A stretch of DNA of 64,000 bases from Bacteroidota bacterium (GCA_021324685.1 JAJPIQ010000030.1:35173-99172); one strand, 5' to 3'. Positions 43,365 through 52,539 are shown, numbered from the stretch's first letter. The notes: a model not told the origin generated them from the sequence alone. Translations and numbers: made by a program.

Positions 43365-44897
43365 CTAATAACGATATCGGAACGTCACTGCAATATCGTT
43401 CCGCGTGACGGCATCATCGGTGATGTTGGCACTCGCCGCGGTACCCTGCGGGGTCAGGTCGTTGTAGATCGAGTGGTTCGTGTGGTAGATGGCGTGGCGG
43501 AGCGAGGCTTCGAGATCCACCGATTCGCTGAGGGCGAATCCGATCCCGCCGGAAATCGCCGATACGCCATAGTTCGTAGGATCGCCTTTATAGGGCGACG
43601 GTTCAGAACTATATCCTGCCCGCACGCTCAAGCCGATCAACGGGAACGTATATTCGGCCCCCAACTGCCACGAAAGCACACCACGGAGCGAGTCCTGCGC
43701 GAACGTGTTCAGGTCCGACATATCGACGGTGCCGTTCGAGAACCGGAGTTGAGACATGTCGGCATAACTGATACTGGCCGAACCGACGAGGCCCAGGAGA
43801 TGAATGGACGCACCGGCATCCACACGAAGCGGCGTTGTAATGTCATACGTCTGCTCGAAGAGCGGCAGTGACGTGGCGTTATCGCTCGTCAGGATCCCAT
43901 TCGTTCCAAAATTTGCGGTCCCGCTTTGCTCCGACGTTTCGTCGATGTGCATGACCTGGGGGGTCTCGAACGTGACCCCGAATTTTACGATATTCCGATC
44001 GACCAACAGCCCGAGCTTCAGCGAGGCACCGCTCTGGTCCTGATGCAGCGTGGTGGTAATATTCGCCTGTTGGAACTTTGTAGGCGGATAGGACCCGGTA
44101 TCGTTAGCGAAAATACCGTTCACGTCCCGCTCCTGGTAGTTCATCGTATAATCGTAGGTCCCGAACAGGAAGTTGATCGTGGCCCCGGCCGAAACTCCGG
44201 GCGCAATATCGATCCCAGCGCCGACGCGGACCGCATTCAGGCCGCCCTGCGTGGTAACCGTTCCCGATTGCTCGAGCCCGCCGCTAAATGGCGTGGTAAG
44301 CGAATAGGTCCCGCTGTCCGGAACGCCGTAGGTCAGGCCGAGCGCATAGGCGAGGTTTGTATTCGCCAGGAATTCGTTCAGGCCGGTGCCATAACCTGTG
44401 AGGGGAGTGACGCCGTTTTGAGTGAGAAACCCCTGGGTATTGAAGTACGAGGAGTTCGGGTTCACCGCCTTAAAGCTGTAGGAGGAGGTATAATCGCGGA
44501 CTCGATCGAACGAGACCGCCATCGCGAAATGTCCCTGCGTCGTGGCGAACGGCGCGGCAATACCGAGCGAAGAAAGCGCGGTGGCGTCGAGGGAAGCCGT
44601 CGAACTCGAGCCAAAAAATTGCGCCGTCGAACCGTGATCTCGGTTAAAGAGCGAAAGTGCGACTTCGCGTTTGGCAATCGGCGCAAGAGCGGCCGGGTTA
44701 TATTGGAGGGCGTCGAGCCCGTCGGCAGCGGATACAAGGTTCCCACCCATCGCGAGGCCCCGGGCCTCACTGGGAAGCGATGGCGCTGCGAGCAGCAAGC
44801 CTTCGGCGATCTGCGCGCGTGCATTCGAAGGGGTCAGGATCGCTGGCGCCAGCACCGCGGCGGCCGCGATAACGAGAATCATTTTGGAGCGAGGCAT
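43365..44897 (-). CDS. FadL/OmpP1-like outer-membrane transport barrel
   Basis: A 510-residue outer-membrane protein with a signal peptide (residues 1-28, MILVIAAAAVLAPAILTPSNARA). The FadL-like N-terminus LPSEARGLAMGGNLVSAADGLDALQYNPAALAPI is the hatch-type Asn-Pro-Ala-Ala motif of OMPP1 proteins. Alternating beta strands continue to a terminal aromatic strand NDIAVTFRYRY, a good beta-signal. It probably carries hydrophobic molecules across the outer membrane. The same NPAA motif is also seen in PorV-type T9SS proteins, so that alternative is open. The lipoprotein gene at 44957 ends 59 nt upstream on the same strand, so both may be co-transcribed. Confidence 0.83.
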   Translation of the reverse strand: MPRSKMILVIAAAAVLAPAILTPSNARAQIAEGLLLAAPSLPSEARGLAMGGNLVSAADGLDALQYNPAALAPIAKREVALSLFNRDHGSTAQFFGSSSTASLDATALSSLGIAAPFATTQGHFAMAVSFDRVRDYTSSYSFKAVNPNSSYFNTQGFLTQNGVTPLTGYGTGLNEFLANTNLAYALGLTYGVPDSGTYSLTTPFSGGLEQSGTVTTQGGLNAVRVGAGIDIAPGVSAGATINFLFGTYDYTMNYQERDVNGIFANDTGSYPPTKFQQANITTTLHQDQSGASLKLGLLVDRNIVKFGVTFETPQVMHIDETSEQSGTANFGTNGILTSDNATSLPLFEQTYDITTPLRVDAGASIHLLGLVGSASISYADMSQLRFSNGTVDMSDLNTFAQDSLRGVLSWQLGAEYTFPLIGLSVRAGYSSEPSPYKGDPTNYGVSAISGGIGFALSESVDLEASLRHAIYHTNHSIYNDLTPQGTAASANITDDAVTRNDIAVTFRYRY

Positions 44898-44956
44898 AGC
44901 ATTCGGTGGAACGGGACCCTGGTTGCAGTCCCGTTCCCAATTATGTGTGAGAAAAT

Positions 44957-46336
44957 TTACCGGCCTTCGCGACCGCCGCCGGCACGACCCGAGGACTCGA
45001 CACGGCCGCCGCCGGAACTACCGCCCGAAGAACCGCCGCTCGAGGAACTGCCACTCGATGAGCCTCCTCCGGAACGTCCCGGAGAATAGCTCCCGCCGTT
45101 GGAATAGGCCCGACCGGAACTCCCTCCATACGAACGCGGAGAAGTATAGGAACGCGGCGAGCTATACGAACCGCGATAGCTCCCACCGTTGGCACGGCCC
45201 GAAGGGCCATAGCTCCTGGAACTTCCGGAATATCCGCCCGCCGCAGAACGCCGCACGACGACCATCTGCCGCCCATTGACCGAACTGGTCGTGACCGATT
45301 GTCCGGCCGATCGGCGAACGATGATCGGGTGGCTTGCCGCCATCGAACCACCGGCTGCGTTCATCGATGTACTGGCCGGCGAAGGCGTGGATGTACTGGC
45401 CGGCGAAGGGGTAGAAGGTGCGGTGAACGTTCGCGAGCCCGCCGCATTTGCATCCACTCGAGCAATCGTCTGAGACGCAGCGACCGGCGATTCTGCACTG
45501 CGCGATGCGCCTCCATCCGGAGCAACGACGTGCACCGGTGCATTACGGTCCGAACTAACGGACGGCTCACCCATCGAACGATCGAGGACCAATGGAACTG
45601 GTGTGCTGGATGGAACTTGTGTGTTCGATGCCGTTAAATTCGAAGGCCGGGGAGCGATGCCGCCAGCCGGAGCGCCGGCGGGTGAGATCGAACTGACCTG
45701 GCGCCCTGCCACAAGCGTCGATCCGGCACGGCCACCGGTCGCGATCCGTCCTGCGACGGGAACCCTTCCCGTAAAGACGGCGCCGTTATACCCGTAGTCG
45801 AAATCATGGAAATGATGATGCCGGTAGCCGCCGTAATATGGATAGTAGAAGCCGGGGCCGTAAAAGCTATAGAATGGCGCGTAGGCATCGTAGACCGGTG
45901 GATAAAAACCCCAGTAATCGTACGGGCCATACCACGACGAATAATATGGCCACCACGGGCTGTACCAGGAATGATAGGGCCAGCCAAAGCCGACCGAGAC
46001 GCTCCATCCCGGGCACCACGAGTCGTAATTGTCCCAATAGGAGGACGGGCCAAAATAATTGTTGACGATCGTTTCGCTTCCGGAACCCGACGAACCGGAG
46101 GGATTCGGTGCGGAAGCGAGCGGATGTTCATCGATGAACATCGTATCGCCATGCATCGTCGTATCGTAACGGACCGCCTCCTTCGGTTGCTCGACGATCG
46201 TGTCGGAGTGGACCGGCCGGTAGCGGTGATAGCCATAGTAGCCCGTGTTATCGCTGGCAAAGTGAGTGTAGCAGCTTGCGAGCAAGGTCGAAGTGGTGAC
46301 GAGGAGAAGGACGCCAAACCAACGTGTCGGTTTCAT
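44957..46336 (-). CDS. Low-complexity lipoprotein, Tyr/Trp-rich then Ser/Gly-rich
   Basis: A 459-residue predicted lipoprotein (signal WFGVLLLVTTSTLLASC, lipobox LASC). Residues about 100-190 are extremely rich in Tyr, Trp, Pro and His (YHSWYSPWWPYYSSWYGP, FYYPYYGGYRHHHFHDFD). A Ser/Thr/Pro/Ala stretch with SPASTSTPSPASTS follows, and the last 90 residues are Ser/Gly/Arg repeats (GGSYRGSYSSPRSYTSPRSYG, GGSSSGSSSSGGSSGGSSGG). The composition suggests a surface or extracellular-matrix structural protein, not an enzyme. The start is set at ATG 46336; 44 upstream in-frame residues lack a signal. The Ser/Gly repeats could vary in length between strains. Confidence 0.75.
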   Translation of the reverse strand: MKPTRWFGVLLLVTTSTLLASCYTHFASDNTGYYGYHRYRPVHSDTIVEQPKEAVRYDTTMHGDTMFIDEHPLASAPNPSGSSGSGSETIVNNYFGPSSYWDNYDSWCPGWSVSVGFGWPYHSWYSPWWPYYSSWYGPYDYWGFYPPVYDAYAPFYSFYGPGFYYPYYGGYRHHHFHDFDYGYNGAVFTGRVPVAGRIATGGRAGSTLVAGRQVSSISPAGAPAGGIAPRPSNLTASNTQVPSSTPVPLVLDRSMGEPSVSSDRNAPVHVVAPDGGASRSAESPVAASQTIARVDANAAGSRTFTAPSTPSPASTSTPSPASTSMNAAGGSMAASHPIIVRRSAGQSVTTSSVNGRQMVVVRRSAAGGYSGSSRSYGPSGRANGGSYRGSYSSPRSYTSPRSYGGSSGRAYSNGGSYSPGRSGGGSSSGSSSSGGSSGGSSGGGRVESSGRAGGGREGR

Positions 46337-46466
46337 AACGCGTATCGAATAATCATGGAAAAAGCCTTTTTTCAGTTTCCGAAGCACCGGGATTTTTATC
46401 GCCCTGAGTTTTCCGTTCGATAATTTTCCCTCGTGTTCTAACGTAAAACTATTATGGAAGTGACCC

Positions 46467-46503
46467 AAAAATCACTAAAATTCGCGTTAATTCGCATTAA
46501 TGG
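46467..46503 (+). promoter_or_regulatory. Second copy of the AT-rich upstream element
   Basis: AAAAATCACTAAAATTCGCG and the following TTAATTCGCATTAATGG align with 39779-39815. It lies about 65-100 nt upstream of the TATTTTTG promoter of the lipoprotein gene at 46578, and also just before the divergent lipoprotein gene. Confidence 0.35.
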
Positions 46504-46565
46504 CTTCCACGATTTTGCGCCCTTGAATCGCTCCGTTTCATCGTCCAAGCGTCTCCATTTCATCG

Positions 46566-46573
46566 TATTTTTG
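46566..46573 (+). promoter_or_regulatory. TAnnTTTG promoter, leaderless arrangement
   Basis: TATTTTTG ends 4 nt before the GTG start codon of the lipoprotein gene. Transcription would begin at or next to the start codon, so the mRNA is probably leaderless. Confidence 0.6.
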
Positions 46574-46577
46574 CGAA

Positions 46578-47039
46578 GTGAAGATTATAGGATCGCTCCG
46601 TTACGCTGCAATTGTAACCCTTGTTGCCCTGGCAGTCTCCGGCTGTGGCAGGCGCCCGGCCCGACTTATTGACGCGGTCAAAGAAATTCCATTATCGGGC
46701 GCGCACGATACGATGTTTGTCGAGCGCTCCCATTTCTGGGACCGCGATGAGGCCGTAGCCCGCGTCGATTCGAACCGGCAGACGATTGGCTTCAGGATCG
46801 GACCCGGAGACGTCGCCTACGTCACGCTCCGCAACATGGGCGGAGTGCCACTGAAACGAGACACCGTGCGAAGTTCCTCGCGGTTCCCCGCCGAAACGTT
46901 CCTGCGGACCGGCACGCGCGATACGAACATGCACCTGACGGTCGAATTCGCCGATCCTCACCGCCCGGCCACCGACGCCGCCGTCTTTATTCGTAACCGC
47001 GATTCGGTCTATCGTGAGTTCTTGTTTTACGAACGGTGA
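46578..47039 (+). CDS. Small predicted lipoprotein, unknown function
   Basis: A 153-residue protein with a lipoprotein signal (SLRYAAIVTLVALAVSGC, lipobox VSGC, Cys23). The mature part has RLIDAVKEIPLSGAHDTMFVERSHFW, DSNRQTIGFRIGPGDVAYVTLRNMGGVPL and HLTVEFADPHRPATDAAVFIRNRDS. The family is not recognised. The GTG start is supported by the TATTTTTG promoter only 4 nt upstream and by the signal peptide beginning immediately. No close partner gene; the next gene on the strand starts 325 nt later. Confidence 0.72.
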   Translation: MKIIGSLRYAAIVTLVALAVSGCGRRPARLIDAVKEIPLSGAHDTMFVERSHFWDRDEAVARVDSNRQTIGFRIGPGDVAYVTLRNMGGVPLKRDTVRSSSRFPAETFLRTGTRDTNMHLTVEFADPHRPATDAAVFIRNRDSVYREFLFYER

Positions 47040-47363
47040 TGTCACGATCGGGTCGTGATAGTACGAGGAATGGCATAACCCTGTGCCGCCCTAAAAAAAA
47101 TTACAGCGGTCTTCAACACAACGGTCTTTATCGCAACCTCTTTTGTGTCTTTATTACATTTTCGAGTTTGTTCCGATCGGACCTCCGCGAATTTTCGATG
47201 AAAATAACGTGCCCGTCGTAACTTCCGGGTGGGTGGGCGTGTCACGGAGTCGGTCATCATCGAAATCTTCAGGGACCGTTCGTTGCGCCTCGCGCTACGT
47301 TTCGGACATTGAAGTGTTCCCGAGCTTTCGTTAGCTTTTTTCGTTCATTTCTTCACATTCCTT
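47040..47363. other. Intergenic region before the kelch gene
   Basis: 324 nt with no convincing gene. It contains an A-run (47093-47100) and T-rich stretches near 47150-47165 and 47334-47350 just before the kelch ATG. No TAnnTTTG match is well placed and no strong hairpin was seen. Confidence 0.5.
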
Positions 47364-48944
47364 ATGAAACAATTCTACCGTGTGATTCTTCTATTCTTGT
47401 TTTCACTCTCGGCGACCGCTTCGGCACAATGGACAAAAGAGGCCAGTACTCCGGGGATTGGCCGGGATGCGGCCTGCGAGTTCAGTATCGGCAATAAAAT
47501 TTATTATGGCGGCGGATACACGAATTCGAACACGTTCTCTGAGTACGATCCGGCGACGAATACCTGGACAAAGAAAGCGAACTTGCCTCTGGCTCCAAAC
47601 CCCTCGGGGCGCCCGGCCGACCGGGCGTTCGGACTGAGCTTTTCGATCGGTTCCAAAGGCTACGTCTTTGGCGGTCAGTCGGTAACGGACGGGACCGATC
47701 AATACGGATTCGATACCGAACAAGCGAGCGTGACGAATGACCTGTGGGAATACGACCCTGCGACCGACACCTGGACCCAAAAGGCCAGTTCCCCTGCTGC
47801 CGGCCGGGACGGAGCGATGGCCTTCGTTATAAATGGAAAAGCGTATATTGGCGCTGGCGTAAACGGTCCGGGATACTATCTCTCCGATTTTTGGGAATAC
47901 GATCCCGCCACGAACACCTGGACCCAGAAGGCCGATGTCCCCGGCGGAGCCATCGGGTTCCCAATCGGTTTCTCCGTCGGCACCATGGGTTATATGGTCG
48001 GTGGCGGAGTTTCCGTTCCGCCCTATGAAAATACGAATGCCTATTCTTACGATCCCTCCAGCGATTCGTGGAACCCGGTCAGTTCGTTCCCGGGGCAAGC
48101 ACGTCAGGCCGGTGTCGGATTCTCGATCGATACGCTGGGATATGTCGGGCTCGGTCAGTCGCAATATTCGGCCAGCTATTCCGATTTTTACTCCTATAAT
48201 CCCGCGACCGATACCTGGACGAAAGCCCTGGTCGGGTTCCCGGATAAGATCGGGCTCGGTTGGGCGACGGCTGCCGTCGCCGGTAATGCGGTCTATATCG
48301 GCGGCGGAGCCGAACTCCCGAGTTTTAACTTTAGTAGTTCCTGGTATGCCTGGGGCGCGGCGGTCGTCCCCAATTTGCCTACCATCACACTCGTCGCACC
48401 TCCGGACCAGAGTACCATCACCTCCGGGATGACGATGTTCCAGTGGCAGAGTGTGTCCGATACGACGACGTACCGGATCGAGATCAGCACATCGTCCACG
48501 TTTTCGACCTCCGTTCTGGACTCAACGCTGAAAGGCATCGCATCGGTAACGATTCCCACCACGGCGACCGGACAGTATTACTGGCGCGTCGCGGCAATCT
48601 CGGGAACGGAATCGGGACCGTGGTCTGCCAGCCGTAGTTTTACCGTCGCTCAGGCCGGCGTAGGCGGCGATCCATCGCACACATCCGCCCTGCAAATCCA
48701 AACGAGCCCAAACCCTTTTACGGACTTCGCAACGATATCGATCGAGCTTCCACAGCCAACGCATCTCACCCTGCGCGTTCTCGACGTCCTCGGACGCCCA
48801 CTGGTAACGATCTTTAACGGCGCCGTCACGGCTGGCAGCAATTCGTTTCAATGGAAACCCGGCAATGACGTGCCCGGCAGCTACTACGTTCAGGCCCTTA
48901 CCGATGCCGGGATCGCGATGGAGCGCATGGAATTGGTAAAATAA
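47364..48944 (+). CDS. T9SS-secreted kelch-repeat protein
   Basis: A 526-residue secreted protein. Signal peptide at 1-22 (QFYRVILLFLFSLSATASAQ). Five to six kelch blades fill about 25-335, with the repeated EYDPATNTWTKKA, EYDPATDTWTQKA, EYDPATNTWTQKA, SYDPSSDSWNPV and SYNPATDTWTKA. Next is a fibronectin-like domain (about 335-430, FQWQSVSDTTTYRIEIS). The C-terminal T9SS type A sorting domain starts QTSPNPFTDFATISIELP and has LRVLDVLGRPL. The propeller would bind a ligand or polymer at the cell surface. A strong terminator follows the gene. Confidence 0.9.
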   Translation: MKQFYRVILLFLFSLSATASAQWTKEASTPGIGRDAACEFSIGNKIYYGGGYTNSNTFSEYDPATNTWTKKANLPLAPNPSGRPADRAFGLSFSIGSKGYVFGGQSVTDGTDQYGFDTEQASVTNDLWEYDPATDTWTQKASSPAAGRDGAMAFVINGKAYIGAGVNGPGYYLSDFWEYDPATNTWTQKADVPGGAIGFPIGFSVGTMGYMVGGGVSVPPYENTNAYSYDPSSDSWNPVSSFPGQARQAGVGFSIDTLGYVGLGQSQYSASYSDFYSYNPATDTWTKALVGFPDKIGLGWATAAVAGNAVYIGGGAELPSFNFSSSWYAWGAAVVPNLPTITLVAPPDQSTITSGMTMFQWQSVSDTTTYRIEISTSSTFSTSVLDSTLKGIASVTIPTTATGQYYWRVAAISGTESGPWSASRSFTVAQAGVGGDPSHTSALQIQTSPNPFTDFATISIELPQPTHLTLRVLDVLGRPLVTIFNGAVTAGSNSFQWKPGNDVPGSYYVQALTDAGIAMERMELVK

Positions 48945-48991
48945 CCGAGCCGATGAATTGGTAAATAATTCTCTCCTTTATTCATGGTCAG

Positions 48992-49022
48992 AAAAGCCCG
49001 CTGGAAAAAGCGGGCTTTTTTC
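48992..49022 (+). terminator. Rho-independent terminator after the kelch gene
   Basis: Stem AAAGCCCGCT / AGCGGGCTTT with a short A-rich loop, followed by a T-run. Strong hairpin 47 nt after the stop. Confidence 0.9.
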
Positions 49023-49043
49023 TTTTAAAATGCGTTCGGGTCG

Positions 49044-49051
49044 TATCTTTG
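49044..49051 (+). promoter_or_regulatory. TAnnTTTG promoter, leaderless arrangement
   Basis: TATCTTTG ends 4 nt before the ATG of the esterase gene, the same spacing as at 46566-46578. It lies right after the kelch terminator, so the esterase must have its own promoter. Confidence 0.7.
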
Positions 49052-49055
49052 CAAC

Positions 49056-49787
49056 ATGGAGCGACAGGTCGAAGGCTGGAATAGCGTCGTATTAAATCAA
49101 CCGATGGAGATGGCCGTCTACGGTCATTATGGGCCGGCATTCCTGTTCTTTCCGTTCGATGGCGAGCACTACCTGGGATACGAAGAGCATGGCGCCATCG
49201 ATGCGCTCCGATACTATCTGGACGCTGGCCGGATAAAAATTTTTACCGTCAGTTCCATTGAACGGGAGACCTGGTTGTCGGACACGGGGGACGCTCGAAA
49301 AAAATCGATCCGGCACCAGCAGTATAATCGCTATATCACGGAAGAGGTCGTTCCGTTCATCGCTCGGAATATGAGGAGTTCCCATCCGACGGTCTATACC
49401 TGCGGAATTTCGATCGGAGCCCTGCACGCGGTGAATTCCTTCCTGCGACGTCCGGACCTTTTCGACGGTACGATCGGCCTTTCGGGCCGTTACGACCTGA
49501 AAACCTACACCGCCGGCTATTACGATAACGACGTTTATTTTAATTCCCCCATCGACTATCTTGCGAACCTCACCGGGCCCGCGCTCACGAGCTTGCGGCA
49601 AAAACACAAGGTCTATCTGTTGTCCGGTACCGGCGAAGGCGAAGATCCCGATGCGAGCTGGGCGATGGGCCAACTGATGGGAACGAAAGGAATTCCGAAC
49701 TGGGTCGATCTCTGGGGGGCGGACTTCGGGCACACCTGGGAAACATGGCTCGCCATGCTGCCGAAAGCGATCGAAAAAATCGCGTAG
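49056..49787 (+). CDS. Alpha/beta-hydrolase, esterase-D-like
   Basis: A 243-residue cytoplasmic protein of the putative-esterase type. The nucleophile elbow is TCGISIGALHAVNSFL with Gly-x-Ser-x-Gly and Ser119. The acid and His of the triad are likely in the C-terminal part (GTGEGEDPDASW, and His in WGADFGHTWETWLAML). Upstream landmarks include FLFFPFDGEHYLGYEEHG and YITEEVVPFIARNM, the usual helix before the elbow. Substrate unknown. The promoter 4 nt upstream of the ATG decides the start. An inverted repeat around GCTCTTC lies between this gene and the convergent acylphosphatase and may end both transcripts. Confidence 0.85.
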   Translation: MERQVEGWNSVVLNQPMEMAVYGHYGPAFLFFPFDGEHYLGYEEHGAIDALRYYLDAGRIKIFTVSSIERETWLSDTGDARKKSIRHQQYNRYITEEVVPFIARNMRSSHPTVYTCGISIGALHAVNSFLRRPDLFDGTIGLSGRYDLKTYTAGYYDNDVYFNSPIDYLANLTGPALTSLRQKHKVYLLSGTGEGEDPDASWAMGQLMGTKGIPNWVDLWGADFGHTWETWLAMLPKAIEKIA

Positions 49788-49825
49788 GTAGAATGAAGCT
49801 CTTCAGGTAGGAAGAGCGCTGCTCT

Positions 49826-50092
49826 TCAGGAAATCTGGAAATTACGCTCTTCTTTTAGCGGACGGTCTTCGGTCCTGATCTCGTTGACCTCTGCATGTCG
49901 CGGTCCGTCGGAAACCAGGGTCAGAAATTTTTCGACGATCTCTTTCTCGCCCTGTACTTCTGCTTCCACGGTCCCATCCTCGCAGTTCCGGACAAATCCG
50001 GTGAGGCCTAACCGCTTCGCCTGTTCCTGACAAAAGTATCGAAAGCCGACGCCCTGCACGCGGCCGGAAATAATAAGGTGTAGCCGCGTCAT
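49826..50092 (-). CDS. acyP: Acylphosphatase
   Basis: An 88-residue acylphosphatase hydrolysing carboxyl-phosphate bonds such as acetyl phosphate. The signature GRVQGVGFRYFCQEQAKRLGLTGFVRN holds the phosphate-binding loop with the catalytic Arg18 and Asn36 (in FVRNCEDGTVE). The length is standard. Its ATG overlaps the stop codon of the PBP1A gene (4 nt), so it is the second gene of that operon. Confidence 0.95.
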   Translation of the reverse strand: MTRLHLIISGRVQGVGFRYFCQEQAKRLGLTGFVRNCEDGTVEAEVQGEKEIVEKFLTLVSDGPRHAEVNEIRTEDRPLKEERNFQIS

Positions 50093-52539
50093 TGCTCTTT
50101 TCGACCCTGGGCGCGCTCTGTGTCGATCCGATCGAGCCGATACCAGGTACGCCCGTTCGAATCGTGCGTCGAAATTTTCATTCCGACCGTAGGATGAGGC
50201 TGGGATTGGCCGATGGAACGAATATCTTCCGCCGGCATGGAATCGTCCGCCTGTCCGATCGGGCCGGGAAGGGGCTCGCCTGGAACCGGATGCAGCGGCC
50301 GCAGCTGCCGGTTGGGTGCGTTCGGAAGCGGATTCAGTTCGATATCGGGAGCACTCGAATCGACCGCGTTCGAATCCGCCGTGTGGTCGGTCCCAGGAAA
50401 GTTTGGCGAAGCAACGTTCGAATAGCTCGTTGTGAAATATTCGATCGGCGGACGGAGTTCTTCATAGACGTACTTCATAAAGAGGCCCCAGATCGGCGCC
50501 GCGGCCCGGCCGCCCTGTCCATCTGCACCGGTAAACCCGATCCGTTTATCGTCGAAGCCGACCCATGTGCCTGCCGTGAAATGCGGAGTATATCCGATGA
50601 ACCACGCGTCGGTAAAATTCTGTGTCGTTCCGGTTTTTCCCGCCGCGGGGAAATGGAACCCGAGGGAACGAATACGGGTCGCCGTGCCGCCGTTTACGAC
50701 ATCCGAAAGCGCGGAGGTCATCATGTGGCAAATGCGCGGCTCGAGGACATTATCGAATTCGGGATGCGCCCGATAGAGGATCTTCCCGTTCCGGTCCTCG
50801 ACGCGGATGACCGCATAGGGCGTTGCGCGAACGCCTTCGTTCGCGAACGTGCTATACGCGCTCGTCAGTTCGAGCGGCGTTACCTCCGCGGTTCCCAGCG
50901 CAATGGAAGGATACGGGGGAACGTTGGAACGAATTCCCAGCCGCTTGGCCATGCGGACGACGTCCTGCACCGACGTCAGTTCGAGGATGGCATGGACGGC
51001 ACATAAATTCACGGAATATTGGAGCGCCGTGCGGATCGTCCGCATCCCCCCCTCGGCCTCGCCTTCGAAGTTCCCGGGCGTCCATAAATGATCGCCGTCC
51101 GGGATCGAAAGCGGCTCGTTCGAAACCGGTGTTTCCGGTGTGGCGCCGCGTTCGAAGCACGAAGCATAAATGATCGGTTTGAATGCGGAGCCCGGCTGGC
51201 GCGCGATCTGCGTGACATGGTTCAGCCCATAGCGGGCTTCGCGAAAATTCGAACTTCCGACCAATGCCAAAATTTGGCCGGTGGACTGATCCAGGCATAC
51301 AAAGCCACACTGCAATCGCAACGCAGCCGTTTTCACACTGTCGACAAAGCCTTTGTTCGTTCGGAGCTGCATCGCGATCGCCCGGCGGTTTTGTGGGGCC
51401 GCGAAGCGATATTCGGGATTGACATGGATCGCCTTCGTGATGAGCGAATCGAGCAAGCCCTGATGCGCCGCCCAATTCCAGCGCTTGTTCACGACGTTCT
51501 TCTGGTAATCTGCAATGTGTTCATCGACGGCGCGATTCGCGGCGCGCTGCATCGTAGCGTTCAGCGTCGTATAGACCACCAGTCCATCGCGATACAGGTC
51601 GTATCCGGCGAGCTCCGGAAGGTGTGAAAGTTCCTGCCGGATCATTTCGACAAAATGCGGAGCGATGCCCTGGTACCCTTTCATCGGCTGGACCCGAATG
51701 GGCTGGGCCTTTAATGCATCGGACTGATCGCGCGAAAGGTATTTCGTCTCGACCATATTATCGAGCACAAGATTTCGACGCGCGAGTGCACGGTCATAAT
51801 TATCGTCGGGATCGTAATTTTCGGGGCCTTTCAGCACTCCGACCAGGTACGCTGCTTCGGTGGTCGAAAGTTGGCTCGCGTCCTTCCCGAAATAGACCTG
51901 GCTGGCCGCTTCGATCCCATATGCGCCTCGCCCAAAATAGGCGACATTGAGATACATCTCTAAAATTTCGTTCTTCGTGTGCGTCCGTTCGATCTCCACC
52001 GCGGAAGCCATTTCTCGCAGTTTGCGAATGACACTCTTTTGCTGGGAAAGATAAAGGTTCCTTGCCAGTTGCTGGGTGATCGTGCTGGCCCCTTGTCTCG
52101 GCGAGAGCGTAATAAGGTCGGTCCATGCCGCACGAATATTGCCCCAGAGATTGATCCCCCAGTGCTTGTAAAAATCGCGGTCCTCGGTGGCAAGGAGTGC
52201 GGCAATCACGTCCCGGGAAACGTCCTTTAATTCAACGGTCGTGCGGTTCTTGATATAATACTGGTCGAGCCGCTCGCCATCGGCGCTGATAAGCTGTGTT
52301 GCAAGTTCGGGGTGTGGATTTTCGAGCTGGTCCAGCGTGGGCATTCCGCGGGCAACTGCGATCCAGATCCATACGACCGCAATGGCAAAGACCGCCGCAA
52401 GACCGATCAGGACGCCCGGCCAGCCTTTTAGCGCTATTCGCTTACGCGCACGTTTTTTTCGGTCGGAATGCTCGACCGGAAGGTCCTCCTCCCCATCCTC
52501 GGGCTCCTCTCCATGTTCCAGCCACCAATGTTTCGGCAT
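50089..52539 (-). CDS. Class A penicillin-binding protein (PBP1A type)
   Basis: An 816-residue bifunctional peptidoglycan synthase. A cytoplasmic acidic/basic tail is followed by one membrane helix (about 41-62). The glycosyltransferase domain has LATEDRDFYKHWGINLWG (catalytic Glu119) and RQGASTITQQLARNLYL. The transpeptidase domain has the nucleophile in QPGSAFKPIIY (Ser451), SVN at 509-511 and AGKTGTTQNFTDAWF (635-638). The C-terminus is a Pro-rich disordered tail of about 90 residues. All motifs are intact. In operon with acylphosphatase downstream (ATGA overlap); lpxH lies 25 nt upstream on the same strand. Confidence 0.95.
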   Translation of the reverse strand: MPKHWWLEHGEEPEDGEEDLPVEHSDRKKRARKRIALKGWPGVLIGLAAVFAIAVVWIWIAVARGMPTLDQLENPHPELATQLISADGERLDQYYIKNRTTVELKDVSRDVIAALLATEDRDFYKHWGINLWGNIRAAWTDLITLSPRQGASTITQQLARNLYLSQQKSVIRKLREMASAVEIERTHTKNEILEMYLNVAYFGRGAYGIEAASQVYFGKDASQLSTTEAAYLVGVLKGPENYDPDDNYDRALARRNLVLDNMVETKYLSRDQSDALKAQPIRVQPMKGYQGIAPHFVEMIRQELSHLPELAGYDLYRDGLVVYTTLNATMQRAANRAVDEHIADYQKNVVNKRWNWAAHQGLLDSLITKAIHVNPEYRFAAPQNRRAIAMQLRTNKGFVDSVKTAALRLQCGFVCLDQSTGQILALVGSSNFREARYGLNHVTQIARQPGSAFKPIIYASCFERGATPETPVSNEPLSIPDGDHLWTPGNFEGEAEGGMRTIRTALQYSVNLCAVHAILELTSVQDVVRMAKRLGIRSNVPPYPSIALGTAEVTPLELTSAYSTFANEGVRATPYAVIRVEDRNGKILYRAHPEFDNVLEPRICHMMTSALSDVVNGGTATRIRSLGFHFPAAGKTGTTQNFTDAWFIGYTPHFTAGTWVGFDDKRIGFTGADGQGGRAAAPIWGLFMKYVYEELRPPIEYFTTSYSNVASPNFPGTDHTADSNAVDSSAPDIELNPLPNAPNRQLRPLHPVPGEPLPGPIGQADDSMPAEDIRSIGQSQPHPTVGMKISTHDSNGRTWYRLDRIDTERAQGRKEQ

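Noticed and set aside
43926..45089. 387-codon plus-strand frame
   Set aside because: Fully antisense to the FadL-like barrel gene, which has a signal peptide and clear family motifs; the frame is a shadow of its codon bias.
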